Assembly: GCA_045126515.1 (NCBI GenBank) | Contig: JBGVOM010000103.1 | Coordinates: forward strand, 25,355-89,354 | Direction: 5' to 3' | DNA from: RUG11237 sp045126515 | GTDB lineage: Bacteria > Bacillota > Clostridia > Lachnospirales > Lachnospiraceae | DNA: 64,000 nucleotides | Shown: positions 52,126-61,300 of the stretch, one piece after another | How positions within the stretch are numbered: the first letter of the stretch is position 1 | Layout of the letters: each line of letters opens with the position of its first letter | The notes under the pieces: generated by a model | What the model was told of the DNA's origin: nothing | Seen by the model: the letters and a program-made list of their open reading frames with translations, nothing else | Databases searched by the model: none | Made by a program: the position numbers and the translations under genes

Positions 52126-53793
52126 ATGCAGTTAACAGGTTCAGAAATCGTTGTAGAATGTTTAAAAGAGCAGGGCGTGGATACTGTGTTTGGTTATCCG
52201 GGCGGAGCAATTTTAAATATCTATGATGCATTATATAAACATGAAGAAATCAAACATATACTCACATCCCATGAACAGGGTGCATCCCATGCAGCAGATG
52301 GTTATGCCCGTTCCACAGGCAAGGTAGGTGTCTGCCTTGCCACCAGTGGACCGGGAGCAACCAATCTGGTTACCGGAATTGCCACAGCTTATATGGATTC
52401 TGTTCCAATGGTGGCAATCACTTGTAACGTGGGAGTTCCACTTCTGGGAAAAGATTCTTTTCAGGAAATTGATATTGTAGGTGTGACTATGCCTATCACA
52501 AAACACAATTTTATTGTAAAAAATATCAATGACCTGGCAAAGACCATTCGTAAGGCATTTAAAATTGCCAAAACCGGAAGACCGGGACCGGTTCTTGTGG
52601 ATATTACCAAGGATGTTACCGGCGGAACAACAGAGTACATAAAAGAAACACCGGAAGTTATCGAGCGCAAACCGTTAGCAAATCCAGAAGATATGGAGCA
52701 GGTGCTTGAATTTATCAGTGAGGCTAAAAAACCATATATCTTTGTGGGCGGTGGTGCAATTATTTCCGATGCTTCAGAAGAAGTAAATGAATTTGCAAAA
52801 AAATTAGATGCACCGGTCTGTGACAGCCTTATGGGTAAAGGGGCATTTGACGGAACCGATGCTTTGTATACCGGAATGCTTGGTATGCATGGAACTAAGA
52901 CAGCAAATTATGGTGTTACAGAATGTGATTTGCTTGTGGTAATCGGTGCCCGTTTCAGTGACAGAGTTACTGGAAATGTACAGAAATTTGCTAAAAATGC
53001 AAAGATTGTACAGATTGATGTGGATGCGGCGGAAATCAATAAAAATGTATTGGTAGACGCCTGCCTTGTAGGTGATGCCAAACTGATTTTACGAGAATTA
53101 TGCGACCGCATGAAACAGCATGAAAATAAGGAATGGACAGACCACATCAAAGAAATGATGACAGAATATCCATTGACTTATAATAAAGCAGCTTTAACAG
53201 GACCTTATGTGATTGAAAAGCTGTATGAAGCAACAAAGGGCGAAGCGATTATCACTACAGATGTAGGACAGCATCAGATGTGGGCAGCGCAGTATTATAA
53301 ATATACATCTCCACGTACCTTCCTTTCATCCGGTGGTCTTGGAACCATGGGATACGGTTTGGGAGCGTGTATCGGTGCAAAAGTAGGCAACCCGGATAAG
53401 ACAGTAGTCAATATTGCAGGTGACGGCTGTTTCCGTATGAATATGAATGAGCTTGCCACAGCATCCAGATACAATATACCAATTATTCAGGTTGTGTTGA
53501 ACAATCATGTACTTGGTATGGTACGCCAGTGGCAGACATTGTTCTATGGAGAACGGTATTCTCATACCGTATTAAATGATAAGGTGGACTTTGTGAAAGT
53601 TTCCGAAGGGTTAGGCTGTGAAGCTTACCGGGTAACCAGCAGGGAAGAACTGGATGCCGCTTTGGAAAAGGCGTTACAGGCGAAGGGACCTGTTGTACTA
53701 GATTGTGTCATTGACAGTGATGATAAGGTATTTCCAATGGTACCACCGGCAGCAGCCATCGAAGAAGTGTTTGATGAATCAGATATGAAATAA
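52126..53793 (+). CDS. ilvB: Acetolactate synthase, catalytic subunit
   Basis: A thiamine-diphosphate and FAD enzyme that joins two pyruvates, or pyruvate and 2-oxobutyrate. It is 555 residues from ATG 52126 (GTGGGGG six bases upstream; ATG 52120 abuts the site). Key parts are GYPGGAILNIYDAL, the catalytic glutamate in SHEQGASHAADGYAR, the FAD region GMLGMHGTKTAN and the ThDP motif GDGCFRMNMNEL ending in LNNHVLGMVRQW. No small regulatory subunit gene (ilvN) follows, so feedback control either comes from a distant ilvN or is absent. serC follows after 37 bases without a terminator. Confidence 0.94.
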   Translation: MQLTGSEIVVECLKEQGVDTVFGYPGGAILNIYDALYKHEEIKHILTSHEQGASHAADGYARSTGKVGVCLATSGPGATNLVTGIATAYMDSVPMVAITCNVGVPLLGKDSFQEIDIVGVTMPITKHNFIVKNINDLAKTIRKAFKIAKTGRPGPVLVDITKDVTGGTTEYIKETPEVIERKPLANPEDMEQVLEFISEAKKPYIFVGGGAIISDASEEVNEFAKKLDAPVCDSLMGKGAFDGTDALYTGMLGMHGTKTANYGVTECDLLVVIGARFSDRVTGNVQKFAKNAKIVQIDVDAAEINKNVLVDACLVGDAKLILRELCDRMKQHENKEWTDHIKEMMTEYPLTYNKAALTGPYVIEKLYEATKGEAIITTDVGQHQMWAAQYYKYTSPRTFLSSGGLGTMGYGLGACIGAKVGNPDKTVVNIAGDGCFRMNMNELATASRYNIPIIQVVLNNHVLGMVRQWQTLFYGERYSHTVLNDKVDFVKVSEGLGCEAYRVTSREELDAALEKALQAKGPVVLDCVIDSDDKVFPMVPPAAAIEEVFDESDMK

Positions 53794-53830
53794 AAATAAA
53801 GATACATATTTTAGGAGGAAAATTAAAAAA

Positions 53831-54913
53831 ATGAGCAGAGTATATAATTTCTCAGCAGGACCAGCAGTTTTACCAGAAGAAGTATTAAAGGAAGCAGCAG
53901 CAGAAATGCTTGACTACAACGGAACAGGAATGTCCGTAATGGAAATGAGCCATCGTTCCAAAGCATTCGAAGAAATCATTAAGACAGCAGAACAGGATAT
54001 TCGTGATTTAATGCATATCCCTGATAACTACAAGGTGTTATTCTTACAGGGTGGAGCATCCCAGCAGTTTGCAATGATTCCTATGAACTTAATGAAAAAC
54101 AAAGTGGCTGATTACATTGTAACAGGTCAGTGGGCTAAGAAAGCTTGGCAGGAAGCTTCTAAATACGGTAAGGCAAACAAGATTGCTTCATCTGAAGATG
54201 AAACATTCTCCTACATCCCGGATTGCTCTGATTTACCAATTTCAGAAGATGCAGATTATGTTTACATCTGCGAAAACAACACAATTTATGGAACAAAGTT
54301 TAAAACACTTCCAAATACAAAGGGAAAAACTTTAGTAGCTGACGTTTCTTCCTGTTTCTTATCTGAACCGGTAGATGTAAGCAAATACGGTATCATTTAC
54401 GGTGGAGTTCAGAAAAACGTAGGACCTGCAGGTATGGTTATCGTAATCATCCGTGAAGACTTAATCACAGATGATGTATTAGAAGGTACACCTACTATGT
54501 TGAAATTCAAAACTCATGCAGATAATGACAGTTTATACAATACACCGCCAGCTTACAATATTTACATCTGCGGTAAAGTATTTAAATGGTTAAAGAAAAT
54601 GGGCGGCTTAGAAAAGATGAAAGAGCTCAACGAAAAGAAAGCAAAAATCCTTTATGATTTCTTAGATGAAAGCAAATTATTCAAGGGAACTGTCCGCAAG
54701 GAAGACCGTTCTTTAATGAACGTACCATTCGTAACAGGTGATGCTGACATGGATGCTAAATTTGTAAAAGAAGCAAAAGAAGCAGGCTTCGAAAACTTAA
54801 AGGGACACAGAACAGTAGGTGGTATGCGTGCAAGTATCTACAATGCTATGCCAATCGAAGGTGTTGAAAAATTAGTTGAATTCATGAAGAAATTTGAAAA
54901 GGAGAACGCATAA
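53831..54913 (+). CDS. serC: Phosphoserine aminotransferase
   Basis: A PLP enzyme making phosphoserine from phosphohydroxypyruvate and glutamate. The protein is 360 residues, starting SRVYNFSAGPAVLPEEVL, with LQGGASQQFAMIPMNL and the PLP lysine Lys195 in GGVQKNVGPAG. The substrate arginine lies in HRTVGGMRASIYNAM. An AGGAGGAAAATT ribosome site precedes the ATG. It is one base short of touching serA's start, so the two serine-pathway genes are coupled. Confidence 0.96.
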   Translation: MSRVYNFSAGPAVLPEEVLKEAAAEMLDYNGTGMSVMEMSHRSKAFEEIIKTAEQDIRDLMHIPDNYKVLFLQGGASQQFAMIPMNLMKNKVADYIVTGQWAKKAWQEASKYGKANKIASSEDETFSYIPDCSDLPISEDADYVYICENNTIYGTKFKTLPNTKGKTLVADVSSCFLSEPVDVSKYGIIYGGVQKNVGPAGMVIVIIREDLITDDVLEGTPTMLKFKTHADNDSLYNTPPAYNIYICGKVFKWLKKMGGLEKMKELNEKKAKILYDFLDESKLFKGTVRKEDRSLMNVPFVTGDADMDAKFVKEAKEAGFENLKGHRTVGGMRASIYNAMPIEGVEKLVEFMKKFEKENA

Positions 54914-54914
54914 A

Positions 54915-56078
54915 ATGTATAAATATAATTGCTTAAACCCAATCGCAGCTTGCGGACTTGATTTATTCACAGCAGACTATGCAAAAACAGAAGATGTAAA
55001 TGAAGCATCTGCTATTTTAGTAAGAAGTGCAGCAATGCATGATATGGAATTATCTGACAATCTTTGTGCCGTAGCAAGAGCTGGTGCAGGTGTCAACAAC
55101 ATTCCTTTAGATAAATGTGCAGAAAAAGGTATCGTAGTATTCAATACTCCTGGTGCTAATGCAAACGGTGTAAAGGAAATCGTAATCGCAGGTATGTTAT
55201 TGGCATCCAGAGATATCTTAGGCGGTATCGAATGGTGTAAAGAAAATGCTTCTGATGAAAACATTGGAAAAGCAGCAGAAAAGGCTAAGAGCAAATTTGC
55301 CGGAACAGAAATTAAAGGTAAAAAGCTTGGTGTTATCGGTCTTGGAGCAATCGGTGTATTAGTTGCCAACGCTGCAAAACATTTAGGAATGGAAGTATAT
55401 GGTTATGACCCATACATTTCTGTAAAAGCAGCATGGAACTTATCCAGAGATATTAAGCATGTATCAGATGTAAATGATATTTACAAGGAATGTGATTTCA
55501 TCACAGTACATGTACCATTATTAGATTCTACAAAACAGATGATTAATAAAGAAGCTATCAGCATGATGAAAGATGGCGTTATCGTATTAAACTTTGCAAG
55601 AGATTTACTTGTAAATGAAGAAGATATGGTGGCAGCCTTAGCAGAAGGCAAGGTTCGCAAGTATGTATCTGACTTTGCAAACCCAACCACAGCAGGCAAG
55701 GAAGGTGTTATTTTAACACCACACCTTGGAGCATCTACAGCAGAATCCGAAGACAACTGTGCAATTATGGCAGTAGAAGAAATCATGGACTACATGGAAA
55801 ACGGAAATATCAAGAATTCCGTAAATTACCCTGCATGTGACATGGGCGTATGCGCAAGCGCAAGCCGTGTTGCAGTATGCCATAAGAACATTAAGAATAC
55901 TATCAGTAAGATTACAAATATCTTTGGTAATGCAGATATTAATATTGCAAACATGGTAAATGTAAGCCGTGGGGATTATGCGTATTCCTTACTTGACTTA
56001 GAAACAGCTGCAACAGATGCAGTGTTGGAAGAACTTAAGAGTGCAGAAGGCGTGCTTAAGGTTCGCGTGGTTTGCTAA
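54915..56078 (+). CDS. serA: D-3-phosphoglycerate dehydrogenase with ACT domain
   Basis: Oxidises 3-phosphoglycerate to phosphohydroxypyruvate, the entry to serine. It is 387 residues from ATG 54915 (AAAGGAGAACG upstream, overlapping the serC end). An N-terminal catalytic half (RAGAGVNNIPLDKCAEKGI) is followed by the NAD-binding domain with GVIGLGAIGVLVANAAKHLG near residue 138 and the HLGASTAESEDNC active-site histidine. The C-terminal 75 residues form an ACT domain (IANMVNVSRGDYAYSLLDLE), suggesting serine feedback. It closes the leuB-ilvD-ilvB-serC-serA run. Confidence 0.95.
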   Translation: MYKYNCLNPIAACGLDLFTADYAKTEDVNEASAILVRSAAMHDMELSDNLCAVARAGAGVNNIPLDKCAEKGIVVFNTPGANANGVKEIVIAGMLLASRDILGGIEWCKENASDENIGKAAEKAKSKFAGTEIKGKKLGVIGLGAIGVLVANAAKHLGMEVYGYDPYISVKAAWNLSRDIKHVSDVNDIYKECDFITVHVPLLDSTKQMINKEAISMMKDGVIVLNFARDLLVNEEDMVAALAEGKVRKYVSDFANPTTAGKEGVILTPHLGASTAESEDNCAIMAVEEIMDYMENGNIKNSVNYPACDMGVCASASRVAVCHKNIKNTISKITNIFGNADINIANMVNVSRGDYAYSLLDLETAATDAVLEELKSAEGVLKVRVVC

Positions 56079-56102
56079 GAGTGAGGTATACATAGAGAGT
56101 AA

Positions 56103-57017
56103 ATGAAAAAGAAAACTATTGTAACATGTTTTTTCTTAGCAGGAGTGATACTGACTGGTGGGTTTTCAACTAAAGTGTTGGTACAGAGTTCAGAAACGCA
56201 GACAAGTATCACTCCGGAAACACCCGAAGAAGAAAAGAGTTATTATGTGCAAAATGAAGAAAAACTTTTTTTAGATAGGGAAGAAGAAAATAAATATAAG
56301 ATACGGTATAATACATTAGCAGTACAAAAGTGTGAATATCAGGAAAAATATTTGCAGGCGCTAAAAGAAGAAATCGAGACAAAAATACAGATAGAAAATG
56401 GAAAATTAGAATTAGGTTATACCACACAAATTTCTGTAGAAGAGCTTGAACTGCAGTTGAAAGAAACAGAACTGCAGATAGAAACTGCACAGGAACAGCA
56501 AAGGCAATATAAAGAAATTATACGAATTTATGGCGGTGAATATGTGCCTGTTGCAATATCGGAGAATGTTACTGATTTAAGTGGAGATTATGCAAATAAG
56601 TTTTTGGAAAATAATATGCAGATAAAGTATTATGAAAATCAGATAAAAACCTATCAGGAATATCTGGACGAAAATAAGGAAGCCGAAAATTTTCAGGATA
56701 TCAGAATTCAAAGAGATTTAGCGGAGTTTGATAGAAAAAAGTATGAAGAAGACTTGCAAGTATATGTGAGAGAAAAGGTACTGCAATATGAAACAACCCT
56801 TGGCAATATTGCACAGATAAATGATGAGATTGCACTTATAGAAGAAAAAATACAGACAAATGAGATATTGTTTGAGAATGGAAAAATAACAGAAATTCAA
56901 ATAATAGAGTTGGAAACAGAACGAGAAAAACTTATATATGAAAAGATGTGCCTGATTTATGATGCCGATTGTGTTCGATATGTATTGGAACATAAGATTG
57001 AAGGCGTTCAAATTTAA
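56103..57017 (+). CDS. Exported or membrane-anchored coiled-coil protein (TolC-like helices), unknown function
   Basis: A 304-residue protein. A hydrophobic N-terminal segment (about 5-24, IVTCFFLAGVILTGGFSTKV) without a lipobox cysteine acts as signal peptide or anchor. Almost all the rest is long amphipathic helices with heptads (VEELELQLKETELQIETAQE). The layout, two helical hairpins with an EIQIIELETEREKL-type return, resembles TolC-family or membrane-fusion-protein hairpins seen in Gram-positive genomes. It starts 24 bases after serA but has no pathway link. A terminator follows. It might serve export of the RTX protein downstream; that is speculation. Confidence 0.6.
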   Translation: MKKKTIVTCFFLAGVILTGGFSTKVLVQSSETQTSITPETPEEEKSYYVQNEEKLFLDREEENKYKIRYNTLAVQKCEYQEKYLQALKEEIETKIQIENGKLELGYTTQISVEELELQLKETELQIETAQEQQRQYKEIIRIYGGEYVPVAISENVTDLSGDYANKFLENNMQIKYYENQIKTYQEYLDENKEAENFQDIRIQRDLAEFDRKKYEEDLQVYVREKVLQYETTLGNIAQINDEIALIEEKIQTNEILFENGKITEIQIIELETEREKLIYEKMCLIYDADCVRYVLEHKIEGVQI

Positions 57018-57027
57018 TGGTATGGGA

Positions 57028-57073
57028 AAGCTGCCTGCTATTTGCAATGAAAGCAAATGACAGGCAGCTTTTT
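57028..57073 (+). terminator. Intrinsic terminator after the coiled-coil gene
   Basis: AAGCTGCCTG..ATTTGC pairs with GCAAAT..CAGGCAGCTT and ends in a T run. Confidence 0.88.
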
Positions 57074-57100
57074 CATTGACGAAATAGAAAATTAAAATAG

Positions 57101-57129
57101 TTGTAATAAATAAGAAAATACAGTATAAT
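57101..57129 (+). promoter_or_regulatory. Promoter of the twin-protein/RTX region
   Basis: TTGTAA (57101-57106), 17 bases, TATAAT (57124-57129). It implies a leader of about 185 bases before the first gene. Confidence 0.65.
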
Positions 57130-57183
57130 AGAGGACGTGTAAAGAAAATAAAACAATAAAATGATGTTGGATGTATAAATATA

Positions 57184-57282
57184 TTGAAAAATGAAATTAG
57201 CACAATCACTAGGTTATGTGACTTACTAATGAATGAACATGGCAGTCGATTTTTTGAACTGGCGGATGAAAATGCAATATAA
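57184..57282 (+). CDS. Possible 32-codon ORF or gene relic in the leader
   Basis: A TTG-started frame with protein-like composition (TRLCDLLMNEHGSRFFELAD) ends at TAA 57280-57282. No ribosome site is clear. It may be a small peptide or the residue of a third copy or another gene; support is weak. Confidence 0.2.
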   Translation: MKNEISTITRLCDLLMNEHGSRFFELADENAI

Positions 57283-57318
57283 GACAGGAAAGTATAAAAA
57301 ACAAGGAGGAACAGAATT

Positions 57319-57747
57319 ATGGCATTTGTAAGTGAAAGAATTAAAGAAGAGGATAAGGAGTATTTTAAAAGTATTGGTTTTACATATTTGATGGATAGAA
57401 AGCCGTTAGAACCTACGTGGTGGGCGGTTGACAGGGAGCAGGAGATAATTTTGGTATCAAGAGGTGGTGTGCCTTGTGAAACATTCATGGGATATGAACT
57501 TTATTTAAGTGGAGAATTAATAGAAATGGAAGCTGTTGAGAAAACAGAAGGAGATTGGTTTGATAGTGATTTAAAAATTAATTGGTTTATTAATAAGATT
57601 GAAGTGTCAAAAGAATTATTTGAAAAAGGTTATGATGTCGAAAGTATTAAAAAGATCATAAAAGATGCATTTGAAGGTTATGGAACACGGGGGATAGAAC
57701 GTTCAAAGATATTAGAGGTTAAAGTTGAAATTAATGCAGTGATATAG
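57319..57747 (+). CDS. Small acidic protein A, unknown function, paralogue of the next gene
   Basis: A 142-residue cytosolic protein with no signal peptide. It is clearly homologous to the next gene along its whole length: both begin MA-F/Y-VSE, share WWA(V/I)DRE, a GG turn, LYL(S/D)G, then IIK/N-(D/E)AF-(E/Q)G-G...GIERS-(K/N)I. The ribosome site ACAAGGAGGA is also shared. I recognise no family. Small paralogous acidic proteins directly before a giant RTX protein suggest immunity proteins, secretion chaperones or activators, but the sequence does not decide. Confidence 0.75.
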   Translation: MAFVSERIKEEDKEYFKSIGFTYLMDRKPLEPTWWAVDREQEIILVSRGGVPCETFMGYELYLSGELIEMEAVEKTEGDWFDSDLKINWFINKIEVSKELFEKGYDVESIKKIIKDAFEGYGTRGIERSKILEVKVEINAVI

Positions 57748-57811
57748 AATTAAATGATATAGTATAAAAGAAATAGTGATGATGTCACATGAAAAATGTA
57801 ATATCGAAAAT

Positions 57812-57846
57812 TTATCTACAAATTGAAATTTTCAATTTATAGATAA
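57812..57846. promoter_or_regulatory. Palindrome between the twin genes
   Basis: TTATCTA-C-AAATTGAAA and TTTCAATTT-A-TAGATAA form 17-base arms around a single base with one mismatch. No T run follows. It could be an operator or an mRNA processing hairpin. Confidence 0.5.
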
Positions 57847-57925
57847 GTTTACGAGTTGCCAAAACTGTAAACTAAAATAAATGGCATAAAGAGAAAAGGA
57901 TAAAAAAACAAGGAGGAAGAAAATT

Positions 57926-58363
57926 ATGGCATATGTAAGTGAAGAAATAACAAAAGAGGAAGATATACAATATTTTAATTCGTTGCACCTATTGGATATA
58001 ACCAAACATCCATTAAGACCATATTGGTGGGCAATCGATAGAGAAAGAAATTATATTATTTATCCAATGGGTGGTGGTTCTTTTGAAATTCCGCAAGGTA
58101 TGGGATTATATTTAGATGGAGATATAATTGAAATGTGGGTAAAAGAAAAGACGAACGATAGATACAACTATGATGATTTGAGGGTATTTTGGGAAATATA
58201 TAAAATTAGAATTCCGCAAAAAATAGTTATTGAAAAATACAATGAGGAAGAAATTGTAAAAATAATAAATGAGGCTTTCCAAGGATTGGGAATAGATGGT
58301 ATTGAACGATCAAACATAATAGAAGTGGGGGTTACTATCACTACAGGGATTGAATATATTTAA
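57926..58363 (+). CDS. Small acidic protein B, unknown function, paralogue of the previous gene
   Basis: A 145-residue paralogue of the preceding protein (tandem duplication with about 40 percent identity by eye). It keeps MAYVSEEI, the PYWWAIDRE block, GGGSFEIPQGMGLYLDGDIIEM and the C-terminal GLGIDGIERSNII. The upstream 20 bases, including ACAAGGAGGA, are nearly the same as for copy A. The stop lies 15 bases before the RTX start, so it is cotranscribed with that gene. Copy B being nearest the RTX gene would fit a cognate partner, with copy A diverged. Confidence 0.78.
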   Translation: MAYVSEEITKEEDIQYFNSLHLLDITKHPLRPYWWAIDRERNYIIYPMGGGSFEIPQGMGLYLDGDIIEMWVKEKTNDRYNYDDLRVFWEIYKIRIPQKIVIEKYNEEEIVKIINEAFQGLGIDGIERSNIIEVGVTITTGIEYI

Positions 58364-58378
58364 TGGGAGGAAATAGTG

Positions 58379-61300
58379 ATGGCGTTAAGTATTGATGATA
58401 TTATTGAACTTGTAAGAAACAAGCAAGCAGAACTTCCAAATGGACAACTTGTTGAAAATCAGGTAGCGCAGTTTGTTGAAGAAATGCAAGGTTGGATAAA
58501 AAATATGGATTTTTCGTTGCCAGAAGGAACTACGATAATAGCGTATTCAGGAGAAGCAAATACGGATTTTGCATGGGAGGTGGCAAGAGAAGTATCGACA
58601 ATTGCAGGTGATAATGCTATTTATATTAGAGATACTTCACCAGGAGAACTACTGAATGATCCGAGGATGAAAAGAATATTGAAAAAAATGTTAGGCGACG
58701 TTGGTTACGAGATGGTCTGCAACGGCTATGATTCTTCGGGGAAACGCATTCCGGGTGGAGGCTGTGGTTTTGGCAATAATGTGCAATCTTTAGCTGATTT
58801 CATTTCGGGTCAGTTTATGCAAAGAGCATCAGGTACATCAAGTAATATTGTTGTGTTAGTTCCTAAGGGAGTAATTCAAGATAAGGTTTTTGCTGTTACG
58901 GAATTGAAACAAATCTTTGAGAATAAGAATTTTAAGACAATAAATGGTATTTCAAAAGAAAATTTAAAAGCTATTTATAATACGGGTGAGGCAGGGAGAA
59001 ATGCAGTATATGATATATTGCAAAAAACTTCCCAAAGAGCATTAGGAGACAATCTCGGTGTGGTTGATCAGGCTAAGAGCTTTTATCAAGAGATTGGAGA
59101 ATATGGAATTTTAACTGAAACTAGTAGTCCGTATGCAATCACCGGCTGTTACGACACCAACGGCAGTCTGATAGGAATTCAATTAGATGAAAAGGGAAAA
59201 GGAACAATTATTGAACCGCCTCAAGGCACGGTATATAAATCGGAATATACCAATGCAGATACATATATGGATAAAGCCAAGATGACAGAAATGTTTGGAG
59301 AGGATCGTTATAATAGTTTTTCAGATTATGAGAAAAAGCAGGCGGCAGAATTAAGCAATGCATTGGACAACTTCTTAAATTCAAACGACGCACAGGACGG
59401 AACATCGAAAACTACAACAGTAACGGAAACTACAGCGGGTGACACGAATACGAAACAAAGTTCCACCGGACACAGCGACAGCACAAGTGATTCAGGTACA
59501 AAACACACCGGAGGCAGTGATTCTGATGGCACAAAATCCAATACAGGTGAGTCTTCTGATAAGACAGCAGGAACACAGGAATCTTCCGGTGGAGATGATG
59601 CAGGAACGAAGCATACCGGAACAGGCGATTCAAATACAGGAGATGATAGAACTACAAAGCATACAGGTACAGCCGATGCTGATATAAAGGATACGATTGA
59701 TTCAAAGCATACAGGTGTGGAAGGTACGTCAGGGAAATCATCATCTTCTAAGGATGGAACAAAGGTAGATTTAGAATCCGAAAGTGCAAAGAGATATTTG
59801 GCAGCTACCGGAAAAACAGCAGATGACCTGAATGATATAGATAAGGCGATGCTTAAGGTTGCAAATAATTTTGCAACGAATCCGAAAGAAACCTCAGAAC
59901 TTGCAAAATCATTAGGCAAGTATGATGATCTCATGAAGGTTGGAGAGAAGGTGGGAGGATATGTAGATGTTGTATGTACCACAATCTTTGCAGCAAAAGC
60001 AATCTATGATGCATCCGAGGCATATAAGAATGGTGATACTAATAGTGCAATAGGAATAGTGGCCGGTGCCTTAACGGAGTTTGCAGTTTCTACAATCGGC
60101 GGTATGGCAGTTACAGAGCTTATTGCACCATACCTCATAGGATTGGGAGCAACATTTGGACCAATTGGAGCGGGAATTGGTGCCTTGCTTGCCGGAGTGA
60201 TAGGATACGGATTAGTAGGAAGCAAGCTTGGTGAAGCCTACAATGAAATGATTCAGAACTTGTTTGTTGAATTAGATAAGGCAAGCATGATAGATGCCAT
60301 GACGGTTGTAATAAGACCTGTAGATCCGTTGATTCTTGATTTAAACGATGATGGTATTTATACAAAGAATTTAGAAGATGGAGTGCATTTTGACTTCCTA
60401 AATGACGGTTTTGCTGAAAAGACAGGTTGGATATCGGAAGACGATGGATTCCTAGTGCGAGATTTGAACAAGAACGGAATGATTGATGACGGAAGTGAGC
60501 TTTTTGGTGATATGACACAAATGTCAAGTGGCGAATATGCAGAATACGGTTTCCAAAATCTTGCAGACCTTGATTCAAATGCAGACGGAATTATTAATAA
60601 AGAAGATACGGCATGGAACGAATTAAAGATATGGAGGGATAAAAATTCAGATGGAATTTCTCAAGAAGAGGAACAGTATACGCTGTCGGATTTAGGAATA
60701 AAGCAGTTAAATTTAGACTACACTTCAAAGGAAATGTATGAAAATGGAAACCTAATATCAAAAACTGGAAGTTATCTGACTGAAGATGATATGGTACATG
60801 GTATGTCTGAGGTCGATTTTGTGATAGATACCATGGACACAGTGCAGATAGAACAGACAGAGATTTCTAAAGAAATAGAAGAATTGCCGGATGTGAAAGG
60901 TTCAGGGCGCATGGGAACACTTCATCAGGCAATGGAAGAGAATGAAGAATTAAAGCAGATGGTACAGGAATTTGTAGAAACCAAAGACAGTGGGAAACGT
61001 GGTAAGTTGGTGGAAGATATTGTGAAAACATGGGCTGATTGTGGGGATGTGGAGCCAGGTAGTCGTGGTGGTTTCATTGATGCAGAGCATCTTTCTATAA
61101 TTGAAAAATTTTATGGTAGTGTCTATAAAATACGAATTATATATTTAAATAGACGAAATAATAATACTTCGAAAGAAAAAGAGGATTTTAAAGAAACCTA
61201 TACACTTCATAAAATTTTTGAAGCTGAGAAGGGAGACAATCCAAACCAAACATCGGCAAAAAAATTAGAGAATATATACAATAAAATACTTTCTGATGTA

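Noticed and set aside
59326..59982. 218-codon minus-strand open frame
   Set aside because: It is a shadow of the Ser/Thr/Asp linker of the RTX gene; codon bias of the repeats keeps the reverse frame open.
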